A model generated the notes under the pieces. It ran no database searches. It saw only the letters and a program-made list of their open reading frames with translations, and was not told the DNA's origin. A program made the position numbers and the translations under genes. A stretch of DNA of 64,000 nucleotides, taken from positions 24,364 to 88,363 of the forward strand of contig CAWUKT010000021.1 of the NCBI GenBank assembly GCA_963923035.1. The letters run 5' to 3'. Below are positions 57,305 through 64,000 of the stretch, piece by piece (the stretch's first letter is position 1; every line of letters starts with the position of its first letter). The stretch is from CAWUKT01 sp963923035 (lineage in GTDB: Bacteria; Bacteroidota; Bacteroidia; J057; JADKCL01).

Positions 57305-57491
57305 ACGATTCCTCCGCCCCCCCAACTACTTTGCTTTCGTAATCCAACATGACCCATCTACGGGCGGTACGAACCACATACATCACACTTACACCTTTGA
57401 TTTTTCCCCGAACCGCCCGTCCCTAACCAAATTCTTTTACCGATTCATTTAAGATCCTTAGCAACGCGCCCCTCCCCGGGGCGCTTTTTTT
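57305..57491 (+). ncRNA. Possible short transcript between a regulatory motif and a strong terminator
   Basis: The motif at 57280-57304 and the terminator at 57466-57491 delimit about 160-185 bases. The only ORF is a 25-codon frame starting at ATG 57350 (MTHLRAVRTTYITL...), rich in Arg and Thr with no match in memory. It may encode a small RNA or a micropeptide, or it may be a decayed gene. Confidence 0.3.
57466..57491 (+). terminator. Terminator of the short region
   Basis: GCGCCCC-tcccc-GGGGCGC followed by seven T. Confidence 0.9.
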
Positions 57492-57514
57492 CGGTGCTTG
57501 GCAGGCCCATTCCC

Positions 57515-57539
57515 GTTAACAAGTCCCGAAAATCGTTAT
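57515..57539 (+). promoter_or_regulatory. GTTAAC-N14-GTTAT motif, copy 6
   Basis: GTTAAC, AAGTCCCGAAAATC, GTTAT; it ends 45 bp upstream of the DUF4157 gene start. Confidence 0.65.
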
Positions 57540-57584
57540 CGCAATCCTGCGGCGTTCCCGGCACCTTGGAGGAAAAATTCAGCT

Positions 57585-59159
57585 ATGCACAACCCCAAAA
57601 CCCGTATCCAAGCCCCGGCCCAAGCCCAACAAGAGGGCGCCAGCCACGATTCCCCGATGTTCGACGCCCCCGTCCAGGGGAAGATGGTCGCCCCGCCGCC
57701 TTTCTTAGGCTCCAGCGCCCCCCTCAATACCGCCCAACTCCAAATCGCAGCGAACAATACGCCAGGAGCATTGCAACGCAAGGCCTTGGTGGAAAGTGGC
57801 CTGAACCGTCCTGCCCAGTTGATGGCAGGCCCGGGATTTGAAGCGGATGAAGCCGTCCAGATGGTTCCTCTGGCAGTGGACGGCGAGGAAGCACCCGCCC
57901 AAATGATGGAGATGGATGAGGAAGAGGAGTCGATTCAGATGATGGAGATGGACGAGGAAGACGAGTCGCTGCAAATGATGGAGATGGACGAGGAGGACGA
58001 GTCGATTCAGATGATGGAAATGGACGAGGAGGACGAGTCGATGCAAATGAAATCCGATTCCGCTCCTGTCCAACGTGCCGAAGCGCCCGCTCCCCAGCCC
58101 AACAATACGGGCTTGCCCGACAACCTGAAAAACGGCATCGAGCAGCTCGGCGGCTACTCGATGGACGATGTGAAGGTCCACTACAACAGCGACAAGCCGG
58201 CGCAGTTGCACGCGCACGCCTATGCGCAAGGGACGGATATTCATGTCGGTCCCGGTCAGGAAAAGCACCTGCCGCACGAGGCTTGGCACGTCGTCCAGCA
58301 GAAGCAGGGTCGGGTCCGTCCGACGATGCAGATGAAGGGTGGCGTGGCCGTGAACGATGATGCGGGCCTGGAAAATGAGGCGGACGTGATGGGGGTGAAG
58401 GCGTTGCAGATGAAGGGGGGAGATGGGGCTTTGGTGAATTCAAGAGTATTTAGATCGAGTTCAGCACCCGTCCAGCGGGCTGAAGATCCCATTGAATCTG
58501 TAATTATGCAAGGCGACTTGGAAACGGTAAAAAGAGATGTAAATAATGCAATGGAAAGAATAATAGTGAAGTTACAAACCTTAGCGAAAGTCGATAATAA
58601 TATTCATGCTGCTCTGCAAGGACAAGGTAGGGATGCTTGGGTTTACGCCGGTTTTTTTAATAGGAATAAATCTCTTTTAAGTCATTTGGATCAATGGTCC
58701 GAGAATTGGGGTCTGAAAAAAACTTGTGGACTTTTGCTGGACTTAGGCCTCGCAGTAAGGAGAAGCTTTAGCGATATTTCTGGAATGACTCCTGAAATGA
58801 GGGGATCTAGAGGGGGAGACCACAAGGTCAATAAAAATGGAGTTTGGGCTCAAGGTTTACCTAAAGGCACCCAAGTACAAGCCGGAGTCTCTGCAACCAC
58901 CCACAACCTGTTAAGGACTTTGATAGGTCTAAAAGTCGTAGAATGGGGAGAAATTGAGGCTATAATGATAGGTGTAATTAAATATTGGAAGAGTGGGTCT
59001 AAAATAAAACGTTTAAGGGGGGAATTTCATACGGCAGCTGAAGTTTGGGCTGCATATCAGAGCCAGTTAACCAGTTGGTATAATGAGAGAAATGCACCGA
59101 ATGCTCAGGCAATAATAGGCCCAAAGGCAAAAATCGAACATGATAAAGTTCCTAGGTAA
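57585..59159 (+). CDS. DUF4157 (eCIS core domain) protein with acidic repeats and variable C-terminal tip
   Basis: The start at 57585 (MHNPKTRIQAPAQ) is preferred over upstream codons. In this 524-aa protein, residues 34-40 are MVAPPPF, an eCIS-type signature related to those of the Asn-rich pair at 13.5-18 kb. Residues about 105-152 are four 12-aa acidic repeats (QMMEMDEEDES + I/L/M). Residues about 175-272 are DUF4157: NGIEQLGGYSMDDVKVHYNS, HAYAQGTDIHVG and LPHEAWHVVQQ with the HExxH metal motif. From residue about 285 (58,440) the DNA becomes AT-rich and the protein is an unrecognised helical domain (VIKYWKSGSKIKRLRGEF, AEVWAAYQSQL). This fits an eCIS-associated polymorphic effector with an exchangeable toxin tip; no immunity gene follows. 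Confidence 0.82.
   Translation: MHNPKTRIQAPAQAQQEGASHDSPMFDAPVQGKMVAPPPFLGSSAPLNTAQLQIAANNTPGALQRKALVESGLNRPAQLMAGPGFEADEAVQMVPLAVDGEEAPAQMMEMDEEEESIQMMEMDEEDESLQMMEMDEEDESIQMMEMDEEDESMQMKSDSAPVQRAEAPAPQPNNTGLPDNLKNGIEQLGGYSMDDVKVHYNSDKPAQLHAHAYAQGTDIHVGPGQEKHLPHEAWHVVQQKQGRVRPTMQMKGGVAVNDDAGLENEADVMGVKALQMKGGDGALVNSRVFRSSSAPVQRAEDPIESVIMQGDLETVKRDVNNAMERIIVKLQTLAKVDNNIHAALQGQGRDAWVYAGFFNRNKSLLSHLDQWSENWGLKKTCGLLLDLGLAVRRSFSDISGMTPEMRGSRGGDHKVNKNGVWAQGLPKGTQVQAGVSATTHNLLRTLIGLKVVEWGEIEAIMIGVIKYWKSGSKIKRLRGEFHTAAEVWAAYQSQLTSWYNERNAPNAQAIIGPKAKIEHDKVPR
57900..58043 (+). repeat. Four 36-bp in-frame tandem repeats
   Basis: Each unit encodes QMMEMDEE(D/E)ES(I/L/M). Copies are near-identical at nucleotide level, so copy number may vary by slippage without breaking the frame. 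Confidence 0.85.
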
Positions 59160-59278
59160 TCAAACCTCTGTTCCATTGCTTTTGTAGAAAGTAAACTAAC
59201 GATTGCGATGGGCGGTAGATCAAATATAAAGATGGCCTTATTGAATTCCTTTCAATAAACTATTGTTGTTCCCAGGAT

Positions 59279-59313
59279 AAAAGGTGACGAAGCCCCAGCT
59301 CCGTCACCTTTTC
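59279..59313 (+). terminator. Terminator-like hairpin after the DUF4157 gene
   Basis: AAAAGGTGACG / CGTCACCTTTT is a perfect 11-bp stem with a 12-base loop, 120 bp after the stop. The AT-rich stretch 59160-59278 holds no ORF. Confidence 0.75.
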
Positions 59314-59346
59314 ACTTCCCGCTCACGCGGCAACAAACCGGTCTGC

Positions 59347-59371
59347 TTTCGTGGAACTTAGTTCCACGAAA
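59347..59371. repeat. 25-bp near-perfect palindrome
   Basis: TTTCGTGGAACT-t-AGTTCCACGAAA: 12-bp perfect arms around one base, 20 bp beyond the stop of the coiled-coil gene. It may be a protein-binding site or a terminator stem for the minus-strand gene; no long T-run follows. Confidence 0.6.
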
Positions 59372-59390
59372 ACGCCACACTGGCTCCGCC

Positions 59391-60482
59391 TTACTCCTCA
59401 GTAGCTTCCCCACCTTCCTCCTCCGCCGTCAGCTCCGCCAACCGCTGCTCCAGCCGCTCAATGCGGCGGTCCAGCCCGGCCACTTCCGCTTCCAGCGCGG
59501 CCTTTTTCTCTGCGTCCATCCGTTTGCCGCTCATCTTCAGCGAGAGCTGCTTCTTCTTGCGGCTGCTCTTCAGGTCGAGCAGGCGCGCGCGTACATCCAC
59601 TTTGCTCATCGAATCGATGTTTTCCTCCTCCTTCATCGCCTTTTCATCGCGCTTCAGCTTTTTGTCTTCGTCCTTGAGGCGATCGAGATCCGTTTCAATT
59701 TGGGCCTGGCGGTCCTGAATCTCATTGCGGCGGGTCTTGTTCAGGCGGTTGCCGGCGAGTTTGGCATTCACCTGCTCCAGTTCCAATTCCTTGTCTTCCA
59801 GCTTCAGGCGGTCCATTTCCAGGTCGATTTCCGTCCTACGGATGGTCACTTCCGGCTCCCCGCCATCGCGAAGCGCATTCAGGTGGGCCTTGGTCTTGAC
59901 GATCCGGTCATTCAACCGGTCAATATCGTTTTCCAGCGTACTCCGCTGAAAATCCAGCTTGTCCTGCCGCATTTGCTCCCAATCAATCGTCTCCGAACTG
60001 CTGCTGGACGATGTCGTGCTCCCCGAACCCGCGTCCGACGTGCCCGAATCTGTTTTTCCACTGCTGCCACTCCCCGAATCATTGCAACCCGACGCCGACA
60101 GGCCCCACGCCGAGACCAACATGCCTTCCGACATGCCCATGCTCGTCATTTCCTTGACCACATCGTCCATGTTCAGGTGCGCAAAATTGTCGTCATCGAG
60201 CGTCACCCAGCCCTTCACATCCCAATTTTTGGTCGTGCCGCCGCAAGTCTTTTGCCCGTAGACATCGATGGATCGGCTGATCAGGTTCGACGCATTGATC
60301 GAGACATAGCCGCCGCTATCCGTCCGACCGCTCCCGAGGGCCACATCGCCGTGCTTGATCGTGATGTCGCTGTTGGCCACGCCGTTGCCCTTGTAGGTGA
60401 TTTTGAGCTTGACCGTGGTGGCCGGGAGGGTGAAGGCCGAGAGAAAGAGAAAAGCAATGAAAAAGAGAGAGTAACGCTTCAT
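59391..60482 (-). CDS. Exported protein with beta domain, Ser/Gly linker and long coiled coil
   Basis: This 363-aa protein has a signal peptide (MKRYSLFFIAFLFLSAFTLP), an N-terminal carboxypeptidase-regulatory-like beta domain (VKLKITYKGNGVANSDITI...GGYVSINASN, about residues 24-75), two Cys (KTCGG, SGCND), a Ser/Gly/Asp linker (about 130-168) and about 190 residues of heptad-rich coiled coil (LENDIDRLNDRIVKTKAHL to RIERLEQRLAELTAEEE). No family recognised. It may be a periplasmic or surface spacer protein. It stands alone on the minus strand. Confidence 0.75.
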   Translation of the reverse strand: MKRYSLFFIAFLFLSAFTLPATTVKLKITYKGNGVANSDITIKHGDVALGSGRTDSGGYVSINASNLISRSIDVYGQKTCGGTTKNWDVKGWVTLDDDNFAHLNMDDVVKEMTSMGMSEGMLVSAWGLSASGCNDSGSGSSGKTDSGTSDAGSGSTTSSSSSSETIDWEQMRQDKLDFQRSTLENDIDRLNDRIVKTKAHLNALRDGGEPEVTIRRTEIDLEMDRLKLEDKELELEQVNAKLAGNRLNKTRRNEIQDRQAQIETDLDRLKDEDKKLKRDEKAMKEEENIDSMSKVDVRARLLDLKSSRKKKQLSLKMSGKRMDAEKKAALEAEVAGLDRRIERLEQRLAELTAEEEGGEATEE

Positions 60483-60622
60483 GTGGTGGTGTTTTCAGTT
60501 GAGGTAGAACAAAAATCGGGGAACTCAGCGAGTAAACCAAGCCGCCCCATTCCGCGAATGAATAACAAACACCGTACCAGTTTTTTCATTTTCCGCTCCT
60601 CCAATCACCGCATCCCCCCCCT

Positions 60623-60668
60623 CCATTCCCCAAATTGGCACATTCGCACGTTTGAAAATTTGCACATT
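60623..60668 (+). repeat. Extragenic AT-rich repeat, copy 3
   Basis: CATTCCCCAAATTGGCACATTCGCACG-n-GAAAATTTGCACATT. Nearly identical to copy 4, 18 bp further on, as a tandem pair. The surrounding 60483-60829 spacer holds these repeats and the GTTAAC motif but no gene. Confidence 0.7.
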
Positions 60669-60686
60669 CCTCCCCCCTTTCATTTA

Positions 60687-60733
60687 CCATTCCCCAAATT
60701 GGCACATTCGCACATTAAAAAATTTGCCCATTA
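60687..60733 (+). repeat. Extragenic AT-rich repeat, copy 4
   Basis: CATTCCCCAAATTGGCACATTCGCACATT-AAAAAATTTGCCCATT. It ends 25 bp before a GTTAAC-N14-GTTAT motif. Confidence 0.7.
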
Positions 60734-60757
60734 AAACCCCCTCCGCCCTTTTCCCCC

Positions 60758-60782
60758 GTTAACAATCGCCCAAAATCGTTAT
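60758..60782 (+). promoter_or_regulatory. GTTAAC-N14-GTTAT motif, copy 7
   Basis: GTTAAC, AATCGCCCAAAATC, GTTAT; it ends 47 bp upstream of the T9SS cargo start at 60830, the same offset as copy 6. Confidence 0.65.
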
Positions 60783-60829
60783 ACAATTTTCCCTGTCTGC
60801 GGCTGACCTTAGCGCCATACCAAATATTC

Positions 60830-61324
60830 ATGTCAATGAAACCTTTCCTCCTATTCTGGGGACTGGCCGGCCTATGCCTGGTCCCTCCCAAACTGTCGGC
60901 CCAGGTCCAAACACCAGAAGTCTTTGCCAGCGGCGGGACCGCCGCCGCCCATGCCTTTACGATCGGCGAAGCGATCGCCGAAACCCTCGACAATGGCACG
61001 GTCCTTCTTTCCCAAGGCTTTCACCAGCCCCAAATGAGCCTGGTGGCCACCTCCGAGCCGCAGTCGGTCGTTTCTGCCGTGGCCTATCCCAACCCGACCG
61101 CCGGTCCGGTCCGCATCAAGCGGAGCGAAGGGGACTGGATGTCCGGCCGTGTCGATGTCGTCAGCATGGCCGGTCAGCGGGTGCTGACCCATGCCGTGGA
61201 AGCGGGCACCCCGACCATTGAGATGGACCTCGCCGCCCTCGCCAATGGCCTCTACCTCCTCGTCATGCGGGATGACCGGGAAGAAATTCTCCACCGATTC
61301 CGCATTGAAAAAATCGATTACTGA
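60830..61324 (+). CDS. Small T9SS type A cargo protein
   Basis: The 164-aa product (or 162 from the second ATG at 60836) has a signal peptide (MKPFLLFWGLAGLCLVPPKLSAQ), a short domain (GGTAAAHAFTIGEAIAETL...LLSQGFHQPQM) of the kind seen in many Bacteroidota exported proteins, and a type A sorting domain (AVAYPNPTAGPVRI...LANGLYLLVM). It is 24 bp upstream of the RCC1-repeat gene on the same strand, so the two are likely cotranscribed from a promoter near the GTTAAC motif. Confidence 0.82.
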   Translation: MSMKPFLLFWGLAGLCLVPPKLSAQVQTPEVFASGGTAAAHAFTIGEAIAETLDNGTVLLSQGFHQPQMSLVATSEPQSVVSAVAYPNPTAGPVRIKRSEGDWMSGRVDVVSMAGQRVLTHAVEAGTPTIEMDLAALANGLYLLVMRDDREEILHRFRIEKIDY

Positions 61325-61348
61325 ACCCTGTATCCATTCACCAAGACC

Positions 61349-63826
61349 ATGAAAAAGTATCTATTTCTCTGCCTCTTCGCCCTGACCGCCTACTTGGTCC
61401 AGGCCCAGGCGCCCCAAAGCATCAACTACCAGGCCGTCGCCCGCGATGCCAATGGCGTGGCCGTCCCCAACCAATCCATTTCCCTGCAAATCAGCTTCTT
61501 TCAGGGGACAGTGGGCGGTACGCCCGTTTACCAGGAACAATTTTTTACCACCACCAATGCCCTCGGGCTCTACAACCTGCGGCTTGGGGAAGGCATGCCG
61601 GTGAGCGGGACCTTTGCGGGGATTGATTGGGCAAATGGACCCTACGAGGTACAGGTGGAAGCCGATCTGAGCGGTGGCACCAACTATACGCCCGTTGGAG
61701 TGACGGAACTGTCCTCGGTGCCCTACGCCCTGATGGCCACGGAAGTTGTCAACAAGGACGATGCCGACGCCGATCCCACCAACGAAATCCAACAATTGAG
61801 CATTTCCAACGATACCGTCACGATCAGCGATGGGAATTTCATTGTGCTGCCTCCGGGAACCATGGACACCGACGATCAGAATCTGTTGTTGAGCAATGAC
61901 AGCCTGTTGATCCAAGACGGCAATGGGGTGGATCTGAGCGGGTTTCGGGACAATACCGACACGCAAATCCTCACCCTCAACGGCCAGGACCTGAGCATTT
62001 CCAATGGCAATACGATCACCCTTCCCGACCAGGTCAATGATGCCGATGCCGATCCTGCCAATGAATTGCAACAACTATCTCTGACAGGGCAAACCCTGAG
62101 CCTTTCCGGTGGCAATTCGGTTACCTTACCCGACCAAGTCAACGACGCCGATCCCGATCCCATCAATGAGCTCCAGCAATTGAGCATTTCCGGTGATACC
62201 ATTCTCATCAGCAGTGGCAATTCCATCGTCTTGCCGCCGGGGACAGTGGACACGGACGAGCAAAGTCTGTCCCTGAGCAATGACAGCCTGTTGATCGACG
62301 ATGGCAATGGCGTGGATTTGAGTATATTTCGGGACAATACCGACGCGCAGACCCTCACCTGGGACAGTACCACCCAGGAATTGACCCTGTCGAATGGCAA
62401 TACGGTCAGCTTGGGCAGCCTGGTTCCCGCGGGTGGCGGCGGAAACAGTGGCGGCAGTGGCATCTATGAGCCCGAAGACTTCATGGCGAAGGACTTCCCG
62501 GTGGATTGGAGCGGCGTTCAAAGCAATACCGATGTCATCCTCGCCAATGGAGAAACCCGGGCCTGGGGGTTCAATTCCAGTAGCCGTTTTGGGGTTGGGC
62601 AGGCGACGGTACCGTTTTTAGATCCTACCTGGTCTCCCTTGCCCGACTCCGTGGCGGCCATTGTCCAGGAATTGAGGGTCACGTTTTGGTTGCTGGAAAA
62701 TGGCCAGCTGTGGTCAGCCGGGGCCAATAGCAGTGGGTTGACCGGAGTGGGTACTTTTTCCGGGACCAGCTTTTATCCCCGCCGGGTGGCCAACCTCTCC
62801 AATATTACCAAAGTCGTTGTTTCCCAGTACAATGGCTCCACATCAATCACCGGAGCCGCCTGTGCGCTGCGGGACAATGGGAAGGTGTTTTGCTGGGGAA
62901 ATGATGAACAAGGGGTCTTGGGAAATGGATCGAATACCGCTGATCAAAGTATTCCCCTGGAGGTCCCCGGAATCTCGAATATCACGGACCTTTTCATGTC
63001 GGGGGGCGGCAATGCTTCCAGTGTATTGGCGGTGCAGAATGATACCATGGTTTGGAGCTGGGGAAATAACAATTCGGGGGAGTTGGGAAATGGCAACAAT
63101 GTGGACCAGAACAGTCCGGTATTGGCTTTTACCACTGCTTCTCCGATTGAAAAGATCATTTCCGCCCATTTTACAGCCTCCCACCATACCCGTCTGATGC
63201 TCCTGGAAGATGGAACCGTTTGGGCTTGGGGGAGAAATACTTTCGGCCAATTGGGAAATGGAACCACGACCGACTCCAGGATACCGGTTCAAATCAATTT
63301 TCCGGGCGGGGCGTTGATTGAGGACATCTTCGTGGGTGGTGGCTACCGGGCGAGTGCCTTCGCCATTGATTCGACCGGGCAATTGTACGCCTGGGGCGAT
63401 AACCAGTCCGGCCAATTGGGCCTGGGCAATACCACCAATTCCTCCTCTCCCCAGTTGGTCAACTCTATGTCGGGCATCCCGGTTCAGCGGGTAGTCGTCA
63501 GTAAAGGCGGAGCGACCGGTCCCGGGGGCGCGGGCGTCAGCACCCACGCCCTGACCCGCGATGGGCGGGTTTTCAGCACCGGCTACAATGGCAATGGCAA
63601 TCTGGGCCAGGGGACAAATACCCCGCTCAATTCCTTCCAACAGATCTTGACAGTTCGCAATGCGGTTCGGCTTTACTCCGGAGGAGTGTCGACGTTCAAC
63701 CATACCTGTGTCATCCTGGAAGATGGCCGGGTGCGGTGCTGGGGCGAAGGTGCCAGCGGCCAACTTGGCAATGGCCAAACCCAGGACTCCTGGGTCCCGG
63801 CTGCCGTCCAGGGCCTCGAAGACTGA
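61349..63826 (+). CDS. Exported RCC1-repeat protein with a repetitive NDSLLI/NGNTITL stalk
   Basis: This 825-aa protein has a signal peptide (MKKYLFLCLFALTAYLVQAQ), an N-terminal conserved domain (APQSINYQAVARDANG... SSVPYALMA, about residues 22-130) typical of large Bacteroidota surface proteins, a repeated stalk (about 140-360: NDADADPANELQQLS, NDTVTISDGN, GNGVDLSGFRDNTD) that looks like a beta-solenoid, and at least six RCC1-type propeller blades (about 385-825: WGNNNSGELGNG, WGRNTFGQLGNGT, WGDNQSGQLGLGN, WGEGASGQLGNG). No C-terminal sorting domain is visible. It is probably an extracellular recognition protein cotranscribed with the preceding gene. Confidence 0.85.
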   Translation: MKKYLFLCLFALTAYLVQAQAPQSINYQAVARDANGVAVPNQSISLQISFFQGTVGGTPVYQEQFFTTTNALGLYNLRLGEGMPVSGTFAGIDWANGPYEVQVEADLSGGTNYTPVGVTELSSVPYALMATEVVNKDDADADPTNEIQQLSISNDTVTISDGNFIVLPPGTMDTDDQNLLLSNDSLLIQDGNGVDLSGFRDNTDTQILTLNGQDLSISNGNTITLPDQVNDADADPANELQQLSLTGQTLSLSGGNSVTLPDQVNDADPDPINELQQLSISGDTILISSGNSIVLPPGTVDTDEQSLSLSNDSLLIDDGNGVDLSIFRDNTDAQTLTWDSTTQELTLSNGNTVSLGSLVPAGGGGNSGGSGIYEPEDFMAKDFPVDWSGVQSNTDVILANGETRAWGFNSSSRFGVGQATVPFLDPTWSPLPDSVAAIVQELRVTFWLLENGQLWSAGANSSGLTGVGTFSGTSFYPRRVANLSNITKVVVSQYNGSTSITGAACALRDNGKVFCWGNDEQGVLGNGSNTADQSIPLEVPGISNITDLFMSGGGNASSVLAVQNDTMVWSWGNNNSGELGNGNNVDQNSPVLAFTTASPIEKIISAHFTASHHTRLMLLEDGTVWAWGRNTFGQLGNGTTTDSRIPVQINFPGGALIEDIFVGGGYRASAFAIDSTGQLYAWGDNQSGQLGLGNTTNSSSPQLVNSMSGIPVQRVVVSKGGATGPGGAGVSTHALTRDGRVFSTGYNGNGNLGQGTNTPLNSFQQILTVRNAVRLYSGGVSTFNHTCVILEDGRVRCWGEGASGQLGNGQTQDSWVPAAVQGLED

Positions 63827-63850
63827 TTCAAGCCCCTTCCAATGCTGCAC

Positions 63851-63881
63851 CGCCCCGAGGGAACCCCATGCCCTCGGGGCG
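63851..63881 (+). terminator. Hairpin after the RCC1-repeat gene
   Basis: CGCCCCGAGGG / CCCTCGGGGCG, an 11-bp perfect stem with 9-base loop, followed by CTTGCGTT. The remaining bases to 64000 hold GC-rich sequence without a recognisable gene. Confidence 0.6.
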
Positions 63882-64000
63882 CTTGCGTTCAGGCGGAATG
63901 CTTCCGTGCTCCGGTCGGCTCTCCCGACTGCCTGCCCCGGGCCGTCTGGCCCGGAGGTCCGTTGGGGTGGCTCCCAGGTGGGCGCGTCCAACCCGGGGGT

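Noticed and set aside
1..64000. tRNA, rRNA, CRISPR array, transposase, integrase or phage genes
   Set aside because: Looked for characteristic sequences and saw none. AT-rich islands exist but without recognisable mobility genes or flanking direct repeats.

Overview
The window is a roughly 57% GC chromosomal segment from a member of the Bacteroidota, most likely a high-GC Saprospiria/Lewinella-type bacterium. Support for this comes from type IX secretion (T9SS) cargo with type A and type B C-terminal sorting domains, a PorP/SprF-like protein, WG/YARHG lipoproteins, a Fibrobacter-succinogenes-major-domain lipoprotein, and -7 promoter boxes of the TAnnTTTG type. I recognise no tRNA, rRNA, CRISPR array, transposase or phage gene.

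Layout. 0-2.4 kb: end of succinate dehydrogenase (sdhA partial, sdhB) and a small exported protein. 2.4-4.7 kb: mdaB/peroxiredoxin operon divergent from a LysR regulator, with two matching inverted-repeat operators between them. 4.7-8.7 kb: minus-strand operon (DUF885 peptidase, zinc-ribbon membrane protein, DUF6787-like membrane protein, PhoD-like phosphatase). 8.8-10.8 kb: an epimerase gene broken by an in-frame stop, with a strong palindromic operator, then an AraC regulator. 10.9-13.5 kb: tex and a pseudo-receiver. 13.5-18.0 kb: two paralogous Asn-rich proteins carrying the APPxFQL/PVQ N-terminal signature of extracellular contractile injection system (eCIS) cargo. 18.3-28.4 kb: fabI, DUF2306, two YARHG lipoproteins, an HTTM protein with a radical SAM partner, an S41 peptidase and a Fib_succ_major lipoprotein. 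28.4-36.8 kb: a degenerate repeat array, a TetR regulator, a giant T9SS type B adhesin and a PorP-like protein. 37-42.3 kb: two AT-rich orphan genes, a 473-aa helical protein, glutamate dehydrogenase, an exported protein and a tandem cystatin-like protein.

42.7-53.2 kb is the most interesting region: one tightly packed operon for a thiazole/oxazole-modified microcin (TOMM) type RiPP. It encodes an FHA protein, a TOMM-system kinase/cyclase/AAA fusion, a fused leader-binding plus YcaO cyclodehydratase, and a KamA-family radical SAM enzyme. Two paralogous proteins of 397 and 204 aa flank the cyclodehydratase gene and end in CLSST and TCSCC. I propose they are its precursor substrates: very large leaders with ultra-short C-terminal cores. 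GC content drops sharply over the candidate precursors, the leader-binding domain and the sensor half of the kinase fusion, and is normal over the catalytic domains. This suggests exchange of variable specificity modules within a conserved machinery.

53.5-64 kb: T9SS type A cargo genes, a second 473-aa helical protein, a DUF4157 (eCIS core domain) protein with acidic repeats and an AT-rich C-terminal tip, a coiled-coil exported protein, and an RCC1-repeat exported protein.

A regulatory signal runs through the second half of the window: GTTAAC-N14-GTTAT (typical form GTTAACAAnnnCCnAAAATCGTTAT). It occurs six or seven times in intergenic DNA, nearly always 45-110 bp upstream of a start codon of a secreted, eCIS-linked or AT-rich accessory gene. 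It may mark an accessory/surface regulon, possibly under a LytTR-type regulator.
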